A stretch of 64,000 nt of DNA from Diabrotica undecimpunctata (lineage: Eukaryota; Arthropoda; Insecta; Coleoptera; Chrysomelidae), in assembly GCF_040954645.1 (NCBI RefSeq), contig NC_092803.1:10913230-10977229 (forward strand), read 5' to 3'. The notes beneath the pieces were generated by a model. It did not search any database. It was not told the DNA's origin and was given only the letters and a program-made list of their open reading frames with translations. Within the stretch, counting starts at the first letter, position 1, and each line of letters starts with the position of its first letter. Below are positions 41,124 to 53,367 of this stretch, piece by piece. The position numbers were made by a program, and so were the translations under genes.

Positions 41124-42743
41124 CTTTACTAAACATACATCAAGAGGAAGAACATGGAGAAAATATATATTTTGGGGTGAACCTACCGGTAGAGGACCCC
41201 AAAATCGATGAAACGTTGCAAGCAATTAACAAATTGAAGAACGGAAAAGCTCCAGGCTCTGACAATGTACTGGCTGAATTCCTTAAGTACGAAGAAGAAA
41301 CTCTACATAGACAAATACACAAACTAATAACACTTATATGGAAAGCAGAGAAAATACCAACAAAATGGCACGAAAGTGTAATAATCCCCATCCATAAAAA
41401 GAGAGACAAAACCAAGTGCTCTAGTTATAGAGGCATTTCTCTACTTAATACGGCACACAAAATCTTAGCGAACATCCTATTAAGTAGGCTGACACCATTT
41501 GTAGAAAATTTCATGGGGGAATACCAAGCCGGCTTCAAAAAACATAGATCGACCATAGATCTAATATGTACTCTAAGACAGCTGCTTGAAAAATGACGGG
41601 AATTCAATAGAACTATCCATAATCTCTTCGTAGATTTCCGGCAAGCGTACGACAGCATTAAAAGGTATCAGATGTGGAATGCAATGGCAGAACTTTCAGT
41701 TCCAAAAAAACTTATCCAGCTTGTTAAATTATGTGTGAATAGCTGTAGATCCAGAATACGGATAGGTAACAAACTCTCAGAACATTTCGAAATAAGCAGT
41801 GGCCTAAAACAAGGAGATGCGCTGTCACCTCTCCTTTTTAATATTATCCTGGAGAAAGTAGTAAGAGCAGCACAACTTAAAACAGAATTACTGACAGTAA
41901 ATGGACCAAAATTATTACTAGCATACGCAGATGACATTAATTATGTAGGAAACACAGTCACCAATGTGAAGGAGACTTTTAATAAATTGAAGGTAGAGGC
42001 AAAGAAAACTGGTCTAAGGGTAAACGAAGAGAAAACCAAATACATGTGCATCAACAGACAAAAGGGACGAGATAGAATATGGCAAAATGTTACAATAGAC
42101 CCATAGACCCACTAAAGAGTGGAGAGTTTTAAATAACTCGGAGCAACAATCACTGCAGATAACGACATCGTGGAAGAGATTAAAATTCAGGCAGCAAACA
42201 GATGTATGTAGAGCCTCCACAATACTATTAAATCTAAAAGCCTAACACGAACATCAAAAATTAGAATATATAAAACGGTGATTAGACCGGTGCTCATGTA
42301 TGGGTGTGAGACGTGGAGCCTGACCAAAGAAACTGAAAGAAAACTTAGATGTTTTGAGAGGAAAATCCTCAGAAGAATCTTTGGGCCTTATCACGACATT
42401 AATAGCAACCAATACCGAATGAGAACAAATGCTGAGGTCAAGCAGACGTATAGAGCGAGCGATATAGTCCAAGAGATTAAATCCCAACGTCTAAGATGGG
42501 CTGGCCATGTCCATAGACTCCCTAATAACCACCTTGCCAAGCTAATATGGGAGGAAGCTCCCACAGGAAGAAGGTCTTTAGGACGTCCACGAATGCGATG
42601 GAGAGACAATATATGGTCAGATCTAAGAACAATGGGGCTACCCACTGACCCAACTATTATGGACGACCGTTCAAGATGAAAGCAAGTTGTGCAGTCAGCC
42701 AAAACCCACCCCGAGTTGTAGTGCTACGAAAAGAAGAAGAAGA
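41124..42743 (+). pseudogene. RTE-like LINE with 12-bp target duplication
   Basis: ATCGTAGGACTA (41112-41123) and ATCGTATGACTA (42744-42755) flank the copy, and it ends in a GAAGAAGAA tail. The RT begins at about 41178 with INKLKNGKAPGSDNVLAEFL. It continues with SYRGISLLNTAHKILANILL, GEYQAGFKKHRSTIDLICTL, FVDFRQAYDSIKR (motif A), SSGLKQGDALSPLLFNIILE and LLLAYADDINYVG (motif C). The C-terminal region from 42260 has RPVLMYGCETWSLT, RLRWAGHVHRLPNNH and SLGRPRMRWRDN. Damage includes a TGA at 41594-41596, a TAG at 42104-42106 and two frameshifts between 42100 and 42280. The endonuclease is missing by 5' truncation. Confidence 0.88.
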
Positions 42744-42755
42744 ATCGTATGACTA

Positions 42756-43681
42756 GGTCGTTTTTTCGAACAGGGATATGTATGTTCCCTTAAACTAAAA
42801 TCCCATAACATCAACCTCGTGTCAGAACATTTTTAAAATTCATTACTTTTAACATGTAATCTAAGAGTTCATAATTAGACCTTGCTATGTGGCTAGTTTT
42901 AATTACTTTTAAGATGTAAGCATTTTAACAAATATATACTATTATACATTAGAAATTGATACTTCATTGTAAGTTTTTTTAAACTATGGTATATAGCCAA
43001 CCACCAAAATTTTTCCCTTTAATTCTTTAAATGCCTTTCAGTTCCGTTTAAGTCCATCCGGTCCTGTTTTGGACAAACATCTACCCATAAATTCTATTTA
43101 TGTGGTTATTTTTTCAACCCTTACTACACTCTATTTTTTAGTCACGACCAACCCCTGACGGGTCCACCGTATGTTCTTCTATGTCCCGGCGATTCCATTG
43201 TCCTAAATCCCTGTAGAAATTCCTAACGTCGTTAGAAGCCGTTGCCGGAAAAATAAAGGTGTTAAGGTTTTGTTTTTCTTAAAAGATTCGTGAATCGATA
43301 GAATGTTCGGGAAGGATGGGTAATTTTATCAATCGTATTGTTCTTGTAATGGCAAAGGATGTGATTCTATTGCAAGCACAGGATTCTATTATTTCAAGGA
43401 TACTCAATAAAGTTTTAGTAGTTCAAGAAGAAGAGTTTTGGTAAATTTGTGACTAATATGAGTAAACCTTCAATAAAATAAATTTACTTTTTTTGTGAAC
43501 TACCAAAGAGAAAAACTGACCGTCCATATAGATAGAGAAATTACTATCTTTATTGGGAATAAGCCACAATTAGAGTTTAAAAATATTTTATTGACATTTT
43601 AATGTCCACTTCGCAAATCCTTCTCAAAATACTATTAATAATTTAAACTAATTGTGTTTTAAAAACAAAGTTTTAGAACAA
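42756..43681. other. Interval without recognisable genes, GC-richer patch at 43140-43260
   Basis: The patch (CACGACCAACCCCTGACGGG onward) precedes a LINE ORF1-like frame and may be a LINE 5' untranslated region. It has weak resemblance to the 400-bp repeats at 26.0 and 29.4 kb, but I could not align it reliably. Confidence 0.35.
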
Positions 43682-44043
43682 TATTAAAATAATACTGACG
43701 AGGCTACTGAAATCAGGTGCTTAAAGAAAATTATTAATCAGAATGAAATAATAATATTAAATCAAGAAATTTCGATAAATTTACTAAAAGAACAACTAGA
43801 TTTATTTAAATATATGCAATTAACCGACCAATCGCCATCTGCTCAACAAAATATGAATTTAATAGACCATTCTAACAGAGACCTAAATTTTGAACGACCG
43901 TTACAGCCTAGCAGTAAAGAATCCCCAAAAAACAAAATACTACATCCGCAAAAAATATTACTGTTAATGAAAGTCCGGCTGTTGATAAAGAAAGGACATC
44001 CTCAACAAAAACTGTATTAAAAATGTTACCAATAAAAATAAAC
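43682..44043 (+). pseudogene. Probable LINE ORF1 remnant with coiled-coil
   Basis: The frame reads ATEIRCLKKIINQNEIIILN and then QEISINLLKEQLDLFKYMQL, a Leu/Ile-spaced helix typical of ORF1-like or gag-like proteins of CR1/Jockey LINEs. A polar linker follows. A frameshift near 43925 leads into a second polar stretch that stops near 44043. No zinc knuckles are seen. Assignment is by architecture only. Confidence 0.35.
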
Positions 44044-44055
44044 TAGCTGTTTTCT

Positions 44056-45402
44056 TAACCCTTCGCGGCACGGGTGAATTTGTTTTACACCAAAGGTCGG
44101 GTGGTGTCGAAGAGACACACATTATGTATTTAAATATTTTACAAAAAATGAAAAAAAAAAAAACAACTTTTTATGATACCATTTTTCTTGTCTACCTTCT
44201 TTTATAACATTAAACATATTTTATCAATTTAAACAAACAACAATTCTTTATTTGGAACTGATACAAGCAAACCTCAAAAAAAGACAACAATGGTAAATTT
44301 TTGCAAACTATATGTCCCTTGATGCCGGCAATGTTTATTATATTATATAATATTACCATAGGCCATCTTCTGAATACATAGGCAAGAACCACTTTGCCTT
44401 TTTTTGAAATATGTGATACTAAGGTAATATTTTTCCCAAAACCAAACATTGAAGAATTCACTGGTCGTAATTTACCGTTTAAAAATTCCAGTGGAATTTC
44501 TTTTCTGTTTTTTTCTGATGGTAGCAACTACAGTTATGTTATGGTCTTCTAGAAGTTGATTAACAAGAGTTATGGTGGTAAATGGTGGCTATAAGCAGCA
44601 ATCCAAAGACAGCTTTCATTTCTGTTATGTTCGTTAATTTCACGTCATAATAGTCTTTGTAACGAGTTACAAGTGTAGAGATATAAATATTGGTATTTTC
44701 GACAATTAAGTTGATCATCTGATCGTCAAAAAAATATTGAAAAGTTTCTGTAGCCGTTCTAGCGTTTTTCGCACTTTCTATGCGACCAGGCAAATGTGAC
44801 ATTATATTGTGACTTCGAGTTCGCACTTGCTGGTTTGGCACATGTTTACTCTCTTTTGTAATACCATCTTTTGCTGTATAATAAAGATGCCTATTACTAC
44901 CTCTACAGATGCTAGTGCTAGCCGAAATTTCGGGAGTATCTTCAAAATCTATCTCTTCTTCTGTGTCACTTTCATGGTGTAATGTTTCATAGATGTCGTC
45001 TTCTTCATCAGAAAAGCCCTTCTCTTCTAAATCATCCTCGGCTTCTACTTCATCATACAACTTGTGTAGTCTAGCTATTTCTGCTAAATAAGGATCCATT
45101 TTTAAAACGATTTACTACCTAAAATAATAAAAATTTGTCTCAACAGAAGTTACAGTAATAGTTTGAGTTAATGTACCGCTTCTCGATTTTGTAACTGCAA
45201 AGCTCGGGTAATGTCTCGTGGACAAAAATGCACTGCACAAACTCTCAGAGAGAATCAAACTGCGGCCTGGCCCATATGCTACTACGCTGTAATTCATGCA
45301 GCTACTCAAGCGCCCGCGCGTTAGAACTATCGGGTCTATTTGCATTTGCAAATTGTAAAAATATGATTGGCTTGTCTCACAGACACGCACCCGTGCCGCG
45401 AA
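44056..45402 (-). mobile_element. piggyBac, internally deleted, with 17-bp terminal repeats
   Basis: TTAACCCTTCGCGGCACGGG begins at 44056. Its 17-bp core CCTTCGCGGCACGGGTG is matched exactly in inverted orientation at 45386-45402. The right TTAA itself is missing; the sequence continues CACGG. Between them, on the minus strand, lies a transposase lacking its catalytic core. The right end coincides with the start of a second, oppositely oriented piggyBac relic. Confidence 0.75.
44210..45099 (-). pseudogene. piggyBac transposase with catalytic core deleted
   Basis: The minus strand starts at ATG 45099 (MDPYLAEIARLHKLYDEVEA) with a strongly acidic N-terminus. It continues through YFFDDQMINLIVENTNIYIS and MKAVFGLLLIATIYH near 44580. 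It then jumps to IPLEFLNGKLRPVNSSMFGF and NITLVSHISKKGKVVLA, and jumps again to RRWPMVILYNIINIAGIKGH near 44360. The first two catalytic Asp and the GVD motif are lost in the two deletions. The retained parts match the plus-strand relic at 45.4-45.9 kb (RRWPMVIFYNLLNIAGIN). Confidence 0.82.
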
Positions 45403-45419
45403 GGCACGGATCTCGTCTC

Positions 45420-45960
45420 GTCTGTTTGCATTTTCCAAACCCATTACTTTGGTGTCGTTTATTCCAAAGAAAAAAAGTCGTGACACTGTTATCATCTTCT
45501 CACTATCATGACTCAATTGATGTGAAGATTTTGGAGATGCTTGTAAGCCCAATATTATTACTTTTTAAAACATTACAAAATCGGGTGTTGACTTAGTCGA
45601 TTAGAAATGTGTGGCTTATAATGTAGGCAAAAGCACCCGAAGATGGCCAATGGTGATTTTTTATAATTTACTCAACATTGCAGGCATAAACTCTCACGTC
45701 ATACATAAATATAATGCAAATGAAAACGGAACGAAAATTGTTTCTGAAATAAAGTGGCTTAGCCTTGACAAGAGAGAATATGTTAACCAGAGCAAGAGAC
45801 CCTCATTTACAAAAGGATATCAGAAATATCGCCCAAAAGTTAAGCGGAGTACATGCAGATCCAGCGTTTCCTTGTCCAAATACACGAGGTCGTTGCGCCT
45901 ATTGTGCAAATCGTAAAACACGTTGTTTTTGATTGTACGTATATCAAATAGTTATATTTT
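45420..45960 (+). pseudogene. piggyBac transposase 3' half, opposite orientation
   Basis: The plus strand reads FAFSKPITLVSFIPKKKSRD near 45430, PNIITFYNITKSGVDLVD-like sequence near 45550 (third Asp retained) and TRRWPMVIFYNLLNIAGINS near 45640. The start of the zinc domain, RGRCAYCANRKTRCF, is near 45890. The N-terminal half and the first two Asp are absent. It is the same subfamily as the adjacent minus-strand relic, joined at its terminal repeat. Several stops interrupt it. Confidence 0.75.
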
Positions 45961-47909
45961 AATCTTTTCTATTGTATTGTGTAAAATAAAAACATGGCCT
46001 CACAAAACCTCCCCCCGTTTTTAAGTACAGTACGAAAAGTAACATTCACTTAATGTTACTAAAAATATGTATTTAAAATACAGGCCTACCCCAACTTACA
46101 TTGACAATGCTAAGCCGTCAGTGAGCCATCAAATCTTACATCATTCAGCATGGTAACTAGACTACCATCGAGCCGCGAAAATAAATAATTCCATTGCCTA
46201 GTTCAATTGCGATTTTTTTAAATGGCTAGTTATATTGCAGTGTATCCTAAGATCTAATTGAATCAGTCATTAGATGCTGCCTTTTTTAAAACTTTTATAA
46301 CTTTAATCATAACTTTTTAGATCTACTCTAAATTAAATAAACACCTTTTAGTATATTTTAAATAAGGATAGGATAAATCTAAAATCTTTGACTATTTTAA
46401 ATTTTCAAACTTTCTTGCTCGTTAAGATTTTCCACGATAAAACTTTTCTAGACTTAATGTACTCAAGTCGAACCATTTCAATAACGAATCAATCTTGGAA
46501 TATTTTATTACCTTTAGTTTAATTGGTACATCTCGCCGTTCAGTATTTCGGTGCAGAGCTTTTATTCATGGTCTATGCAGGATTCGACTTTATGGCCTGT
46601 TTTATTGCGGCTACTGATACCAGCTACTAACAAACATCTTAGCAGGTTTTATTAGGTCATATATTATATTTTACAAGGTTAAATAACACCGCCCGTTGAT
46701 TTGGGAATGAATTTTTTGATATATGGGTGTCGGTTATTTTTCGATTAAAATTTTGTAAAATACTGGTTTTGAAATTTTAGAGATTCTCAGTGGGGGCACT
46801 TGATTTATAAAGTCAGTGGGGAATGCTAAGATTATTTCCACGTGGTTGTACCATATTATACCAAAATATGGTAAACATATTTATGTAATAGAGTACAACC
46901 TTTCACTAGCGACCACTTTCAGAGAATCAAAAACTGGTTGCCAAAGAGGAGTGGTCGTTTAAGAGAGATCATAGGAAAATTAGAGCAACTTAATAATAGA
47001 ATAATAATATTGTTTGTATACAAACTGTAGAGTAAATTTTTAATTTTTTGAACTTATCACACAATAAAATAATTTAAAAATTCAGATTCACAGTTTATTA
47101 AAAGCTTTCATTCGTTTATACCTTTTACCTGGTATTTTGGAACACTGTACTAAAGTGTGTTTTTTTTAGAGACCAGCAAATAAGAAAAACAGAAATACTA
47201 ACCGAAAGTATAATGGCAAAACGGTTATTACGAATTTTCATTTAAATTAGAAAATTATATTGTATTTTGTATTAACTTTTAAAATTATGCAAGTTAATAT
47301 CCACATATATGTAAATTTAGTTTAATCCTTCCGGTTCTTCTCTTACTAAAACTATTGATATCTTTTCCACAAAAAAAAGAAAAAGTACAAGATGCTGCAC
47401 GGGTGCACGAGTTACTAAATGAAACAATTTGCTTTGCAAATTCCCTCGTTTAATTTAGTAGGATTTGGTTATAAATATTCACAGAGAAGCGGCTAAAAAG
47501 AAGACACAAACTGTGACAAGTTAGCATACGATAAAGCAAACATATTAGGAAAACATAATTTAAACACTCAACAATTAAGTGGATATTACTGGATTTCACA
47601 TAAAAAGATATATAGTTTTAGTCCATGTTTTTCCTTTTTTGTTTCTTGGTTATAACATGGTTAAATTCATATTTTTCTGCAATTAAATGATTTGCATCTG
47701 AAAGTCATTAAATCAGAAATAGAAGGGATAAAAGTAAATGCAATTTAATTAACATTCTTAACTATAAATTTCGAAAATAGGTGACTAATAATTAGCACTA
47801 ATGCCGTGCAGAACGTAACAGAAAAACAATTTTTAAGAAAATGAGTGAGAATATCTTCTTCTTTGTCTTCCTTCTTGTTTGTAGGCCTTAAAACCTGTTT
47901 CTTCTTTAA
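45961..47909. other. AT-rich interval without recognisable genes
   Basis: Nothing recognised on either strand. Confidence 0.4.
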
Positions 47910-48705
47910 CATTAGCCTCCTAAATTGTACCATCTTTTTCTTGGTCTGCAAATACTTCTTCGTCCATTTGGTGACTTATCTCGTGCTATTCGTACTATTC
48001 TATCCTCTGCCATTCTACTAATGTGTTCGTTCCACTCCTGTTTTTGTTTTGTCACCCATCCATTTATGTCTTCTATATTGCATGCTCTTCTTATGTTTTC
48101 GCTTCTCTCCCTATCCAACAGACTTTTTCCTATTCTTCGTCGAAGTATTCTCGTCTCTGTTGTTTCTAGTAGTCGTCTGGTTTTAGATGTGTAAGGTCTT
48201 GTCTCCGCCGTGGAATAATAGTTAATATAGGTCTAATTGCTGCTTTATAGATTCTTGTTTTTGTGTTTTGTCTTAGGTGCTTGTTCTTCCAGATTATGCC
48301 ACTAAGAGATCCCGCCGCTTTACTTGCTTTTATGCGTTGTTGTCGTACTTCTTCGTCGATATCTCCGTAACTAGTTATATCTATTCTCAGATATGTAAAT
48401 CTTGCTTCCTGCTTTATTATTTTCCCCTCAATTTTGATTTTACACCGTAGTGGGTATTTAGATGTTGTTATAGATTTGGTTTTTTCTGCTATTATCATAT
48501 TGTATTTCTGGGCTGTTGTATTGAAGATACGTATTAATCTTTGGAGCTCGTCTCCTGTCTCAACAATTAATGCGGCGTCGTCTGCATAACATAATATTTG
48601 GATTTCTTTGTTCCCCATTTATTTAAGTTCAGTTCAGTCAGTCATGTAAGCATGACCATTACGTACTGCTTGTATTATTTTGTCCACTATTATATTAAAG
48701 AGAGG
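47910..48705 (-). pseudogene. Non-LTR retrotransposon (ADDAALI group), C-terminal half
   Basis: The minus strand starts near 48700 with SLFNIIVDKIIQAVRNG, then GNKEIQILCYADDAALIVET (motif C intact) and SKYPLRCKIKIEGKIIKQEA. KNKHLRQNTKTRIYKAAIRP follows near 48270. After a frameshift the tail is NIRRACNIEDINGWVTKQKQ and SPNGRRSICRPRKRWYN near 47920. It is 5'-truncated upstream of motif B. The sequence was used to recognise the more decayed relatives at 17.0 and 49.2 kb. Confidence 0.8.
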
Positions 48706-48829
48706 TTGAGAATATCATTACTAACAAGCTCGTAACGGTACGAGGGCTGGAAATATTAATAACAGACAATAACGTAATGTGTCAACTAGCCTCCACGTTC
48801 CAATTTAATAACTTCAAGGAACATTGAAG

Positions 48830-49012
48830 ATGGAAACGATATCAGACGTGGTTATTTTCACAAGAAGAAGATAGAAAAATGTATGCCCGGCTAAATAGAG
48901 ACCTGGTAAGAAAAGTCTCGGAAAGGAAACACGACATATGGGAAAGCAAGTGTGCAGAAGTATACAGATATATGGAAAGAACACTAAAATTGTTTAGTCC
49001 TTCAACAAAGGA
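48830..49012 (+). pseudogene. Probable LINE linker fragment
   Basis: The frame reads QTWLFSQEEDRKMYARLNRD and LVRKVSERKHDIWESKCAEV with YRYMERTLKLFSPS. This charged, helical sequence resembles the region between endonuclease and RT in LINEs. The clade is not determinable, and other origins are possible. Confidence 0.35.
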
Positions 49013-49023
49013 TCTTTAATATT

Positions 49024-49215
49024 AACCTTTAGCAAATTTAAAAGACATTTCTTTAACTTGTGGTCAAGAACAAATAGCTTTATTTAGCAGTTTAATTTGA
49101 GCAACCAACGTTTTTTGTCCTTATGTAAAAACAGGTATTCTTTCGAGTGAAACTGTCAATGTTTCAGCTGAAAAATGCCTTTTTAGGGATCATGAAGAAA
49201 TATTATACGCTCAGG
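49024..49215 (+). pseudogene. Unidentified protein remnant
   Basis: An almost open frame reads PLANLKDISLTCGQEQIALF and ATNVFCPYVKTGILSSETVN with VSAEKCLFRDHEEILYAQDE. It looks like real former coding sequence, with a protein-like pattern and only one stop, but I cannot place it. It runs straight into the RT fragment that follows. Confidence 0.35.
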
Positions 49216-50335
49216 ATGAAAAAGAAATTAAAAAACAGCCATAAAACTACAGAGGTATAAACTTTTTAAATACTAACCTATAATTTACTTACTAAAATTT
49301 TGCTGAAACTACAGCTGCAGATGAACAACAGGATTTTCGTAGTGGAAGATCGTGGACAGATGCAATATTCGTTAAAAAGCAAATTACTGAGAATACAATC
49401 GACCAGGATTTCCTGTGTCTGATTGACTAAGAGATACCGTTTGACAGAGTAAGACTTAAAGATGTAATCCGTCTTCTGTATAATAGAGAAGTTGCCACAA
49501 CTTTTATAAAAACTATCGAAAACATCTACCAAAACAACAAAATGAAAGTCAAAATAGATGGACAACTTACAGAACCTATAGAAATAGGCAGGGAATAAGA
49601 CAAGGGGACTTATTGAGCCCTGTGCTCTTCAATTTAATCATTGATGAAATTATCAAAAGTATTAACAAAAGAAGAGGATACAGAATGGGAAACAAAGAAA
49701 TAAAAATACTGTGTTAAGCAGACGACGCAAAATTTATAGCCCAAGATGAAGATAGTCTGCAAAGACTGGTCCAAAGAGTGAACCTATTTATGACTGGTCC
49801 AAAGAGCAAAATAATTTATTATGACAGTCTTCAGATAACCAAGATTACAACCAGATGTAAAATAGATATTAATGGCATCAGTATTGAACAAGTAATGAAA
49901 ATAAAATACCTTAGAATTACACTGTACAGCTATGGAGACCTGGACAAAGATCAAGTAAAAAAAGCAAATAGACGCAAATGGAAGTCAAGAATTCATAAAG
50001 CCAGTGTAAAAACAATAATGAGATATGCCTCAAAAACAAGACCCGATATAGCCACAACACAAAGTCTACTGGAAACGGCAGAGATGAGATTACTAGGAAG
50101 AATTACAGGAAATACGCTGAGATCTAAAGAGAAGTGAAGAGATTATAAGTAAATGAAACGTACAATGTATAAATAAATAGACACAAAATAGAAAAAAGAA
50201 TAGAATAACTACATAAGCAGAATAGAGGAGACTTGTGTCGTCAAAATATCAAGAGATAAGTCACCAATCGGCAGAAAAAGTATCGGACGACCGCGCAAAA
50301 TATGGAATGACAACCTTCCATAGAGCTGTTATTCC
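49216..50335 (+). pseudogene. Non-LTR retrotransposon (ADDAALI group), decayed
   Basis: Plus-strand pieces are NYRGINFLN near 49240, a frameshifted motif A region, and RQGDLLSPVLFNLIIDEIIK-like sequence near 49600. The active site is damaged (ILC, a stop, then ADDAKF near 49715). The tail follows with RCKIDINGISIEQVMKIKYL, YSYGDLDKDQVKKANR and KTRPDIATTQSLLETAEMRL. The final SPIGRKSIGRPRKIW-like tail is near 50280. Many frameshifts and stops show it is old. It is followed directly by a piggyBac relic. Confidence 0.7.
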
Positions 50336-50369
50336 GCTAATGAATGAGCAGAATTGGTTATAAAGAGAA

Positions 50370-51560
50370 AAAAGAAAAAAAAACACTTTATAATTGCTAA
50401 ATTACCACTGAATATTAGCAGTATTGATGAAGAAGCTATTCCATCGACATCATCTCCTATTATGACTGGTTCAGCCATGCCATCAACATCAACATGTCAT
50501 GTTAAAACTACTACAGTTACTTCAATACATTTATCGTAAAACTTAGTAAAAAAACAACCTCATTCACCACTACCAGAGGTAGAACAAGAACAATGCAATA
50601 CCATTTACGCCAATACATTCTTAATAAACCCCATAAATTGGGAATAAAATTAGTTTTTCTTATTTGATTAGTACAGATACGACTACAGATTTAAAATTTG
50701 TAATGGAGCTTGTGATGTCATCCTACCAAGAAATCCTGATCTTAGTATAGCGTAAAAATTTGTCTCAAATTATCTCTGACTCCAAAAACTACATTATCTA
50801 CTTCGATAACTTTTACATTTCGTTGCCACCGCTAGTGTATCTTTGCGCGCGGGTTATTTATTCATTAGGAACTATTCAAGCCAATCGAATTAATAACTGA
50901 ATATTACCAGCTGATAAAGATGAGCAACTAACCAAAGAAGAAAGGGGATACACATTGAACTAAGTACTGTGCTTTGGAAAGATACAAAAAATCCACGTCT
51001 AGCTTCCACTTATGTAGGATAGCAGCCATACAAACGAACACTTGATCAACAACAACCAAACAAAGCAGTTCGTTATGATAGAAAAAAAGCGTTACATTGA
51101 CGTAGACTGTCCACAGATCATCAAAGAATACGGCAGTCATATGGGTGGTGTTGATCCTATGGACGGTGTAATAGGCAGGAACCATATTCGACTGAAGACT
51201 CGAAATCTCATGTTACGAATATTTTATCACCTGATTGGCATGGCAGTGACCAATGCTTATCTTCTAAATCGTAAAATTTATCCACAAACTTCTAAGACGA
51301 TCAAATTGCTATTGTTTCGCGAGCAAATAGCTGCTGGTCTATGCAAATATGCACCAATCCGTACTGCAGGAAGACCCTCGAATCGAACAGCCCAACCCAC
51401 TATGTCTAGAACTAGACCAAACTCGCTTCGTCCACCAGATGATTGATGTGCGATATAATGCTATAGTGTCATCAAGTGCCACCAATCACGCACTTCGATG
51501 TTCATCGCCCTTCCTTCTGGAACTTATAATTAAATTTGATTGGTTGAGAAATGAAAAAGT
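50370..51560 (+). pseudogene. piggyBac transposase, decayed
   Basis: Plus-strand pieces in order are a Ser/Thr-rich stretch (IPSTSSPIMTGSAMPSTST), QYILNKPHKLGIKLVFL near 50620, a IYFDNFYISLPPLVYLCA-like site near 50800 (second Asp) and YSLGTIQANRI near 50860. The longest clean segment is 51060-51446: KKRYIDVDCPQIIKEYGSHM, GGVDPMDGVIGRNHIRLKTR (third Asp) and IFYHLIGMAVTNAYLLNRKI. The linker RPPDDVRYDAIVSSS leads towards a lost zinc domain. The first Asp region is not recoverable. Multiple frameshifts. No termini found. Confidence 0.78.
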
Positions 51561-51985
51561 TTCATATAAAAGTTAATTTATCTTTAAATATGGGACATTT
51601 TTCGGATCTCAGTCAGTGGTGACAAGTTGTGATAGTAGTGTCTAACTCATGGTTTTACCCGTGTAGGGTAGCTCCCTAGAGCACTTTGCTCGAAGGGCTC
51701 TGTTTCTTTCTAAGACTCTGAAGCTGAGTTTTTTTCTTCTTAGAAAGAATGTGTTTTATTTCCACCACCTAATAAAACCACAATGGCATTGTCTCTTCAA
51801 GATAATGCCACAATAAGAGCGTACCGGCCAACTACGCAATATTACACCATATTGCGCAATAGTTGGACAAATTAATAAACATGGAAACTGGCACCAAGTT
51901 GCTAACACGTTTTTCATACGTTTATTAATTCCACCGGAGACGACAATAGAATAGATTATGATCCAGGTATGCATGACAGAACCGA
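51538..51985 (+). repeat. Structured promoter-like repeat, copy B
   Basis: This diverged relative of 18150-18560 keeps the same order: ATTGG (51539-51543), TATAAAAG (51565-51572) plus TTTAAATA (51583), TCAGTCAGT (51609-51617) and an imperfect stem-loop CCCTAGAGC / GCTCGAAGGG (about 51674-51697). Further shared parts are GGGCTCTG, CTGAG, TTTTATTTC, TTGTCTCTTCAAGA and CCGGAGACGACAA. A second-copy match over some 350 bp in order argues for a repeat family. Confidence 0.5.
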
Positions 51986-53140
51986 AAAGAGATTTCTTAT
52001 TTTTATATCTTGTTACGTTTTTTTTATTTCAAAAATAAAAACCATTTCTTTAGTTATTTGATTCAAATAACACCTCTTGTAATTTTCTATACCTAAACCG
52101 TTATGATCTTCTCCAGATGGTCTACCTTATTTCTCATATGGAGTTACAACTATAAGAAATATGTATTAAAAAAAAATAAACAAAAAGAAATTAATTCTAA
52201 CACTCAAATTATCCCAATTTTAAATTATCAGATATTTTAAACCATTTAAAAAAACCGTTAGAAGGGTTTATTGTTTACGTCTACGTTACCACTATGTGAG
52301 TTGTGGGCTGTGGGGCGTCTTGTCCGCTGAGCCGTCTTGTATGGGTTACCCTTAACTGTTATGCAGGAACTAATACACGATGACGAAGTGATGATGGAAT
52401 CAGGATGATGATAATAAAATATTGGTAAACGAATACTACAGAAATAAGGTAAATTTTGAAACCATAAAAAATTTCAAATATTACAGGCAAAACCCTCTGA
52501 TGTTAAACTCTTTATTACAGGGATATATAACGTAACTTTATTATTGGACGTATCTAAACTTTATTGGTTTACTGGACAGTTTATTTTTATTGGACATTTC
52601 ATTGGTTTATTGGATTTATTGGCTTTATATCAACCACCTTATTTGGAGTTCAACAATTGGTCAGGACATACAGCCACGTGTGACTGCAGCTCTCCAGAAG
52701 CCACAAATTTTAATTGGAGGACCCAACAGCTAGAACACACAAGCAGCCCATCGAAGCAATAAGTAACACTTATTAACTGTTAAGCTTTGGCAGGGTTAAT
52801 TATTGTTTTTTTATTCATTTAAATAAATATGTTTGGTTAAAATTTGTCTTATTTGCTATCAACTGAGAACTCAGGTTCAATCCCTAGTTTAAGACAAGAC
52901 GAACTCACCCTTGAGATACTGAGCTAGGCAAGGTATAGACGATAAGCTCCCATGGTTGATTGAGGTATTATTTTTACAATAGTACTTCAATTCTCTTTGG
53001 TAGTCTTATCGTTACACATTGGCAACACATTGGTAACATAAATAGTTACGTTTTATATCCCAAATAAAAAAATATGACATTATTCTATAACAAAAATGTT
53101 GTTAAGTTACTTTTATATAAAAAACTAGATTTAATAGTTA
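51986..53140. other. Interval without recognisable genes
   Basis: Apart from the TTATTGG-rich tract, I see no gene. A B-box-like GGTTCAATCCC near 52873 lacks a convincing A-box. Confidence 0.4.
52537..52632 (+). repeat. Degenerate TTATTGG-rich tandem tract
   Basis: TTATTGG or ATTGG recurs at irregular spacing of about 8-22 bp across the tract, ending in TTTATTGGCTTTATATC. Confidence 0.6.
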
Positions 53141-53143
53141 TTT

Positions 53144-53264
53144 ATTGTACAAGACGATAAAATTGTACTTTATCTTCGAGAGCGTTTTTTAGCGTCGAGA
53201 CGTCAATCGAGACGCTAATTATGCTCCAGAAGATAATGCGATTTTATCGTCGTGTGCAATACAA
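53144..53264. repeat. Imperfect palindrome of about 120 bp
   Basis: The left arm (TTGTACAAGACGATAAAATT ... TTATCTTCGAGAGC ... AGCGTC) is mirrored by the right arm (GACGCT ... GCTCCAGAAGATAA ... ATTTTATCGTCGTGTGCAAT). The centre is near 53204 and contains GAGACGTCAATCGAGACG. It lies about 100 bp upstream of a tyrosine-recombinase domain and may be a terminus of that element (inference). Confidence 0.8.
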
Positions 53265-53367
53265 CATTTTTTTCTATAGCTAGACTTTAAGTTCAGGTGA
53301 AAAATAGAATTTCAAAGAAAATTGTAATTTTTAGCACAAAAATCGCAATTGTGTTGCAAATTCAGAA

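Noticed and set aside
52861..52890. B-box-like GGTTCAATCCC suggesting a tRNA or tRNA-derived SINE
   Set aside because: No A-box at the right distance and no cloverleaf could be drawn.
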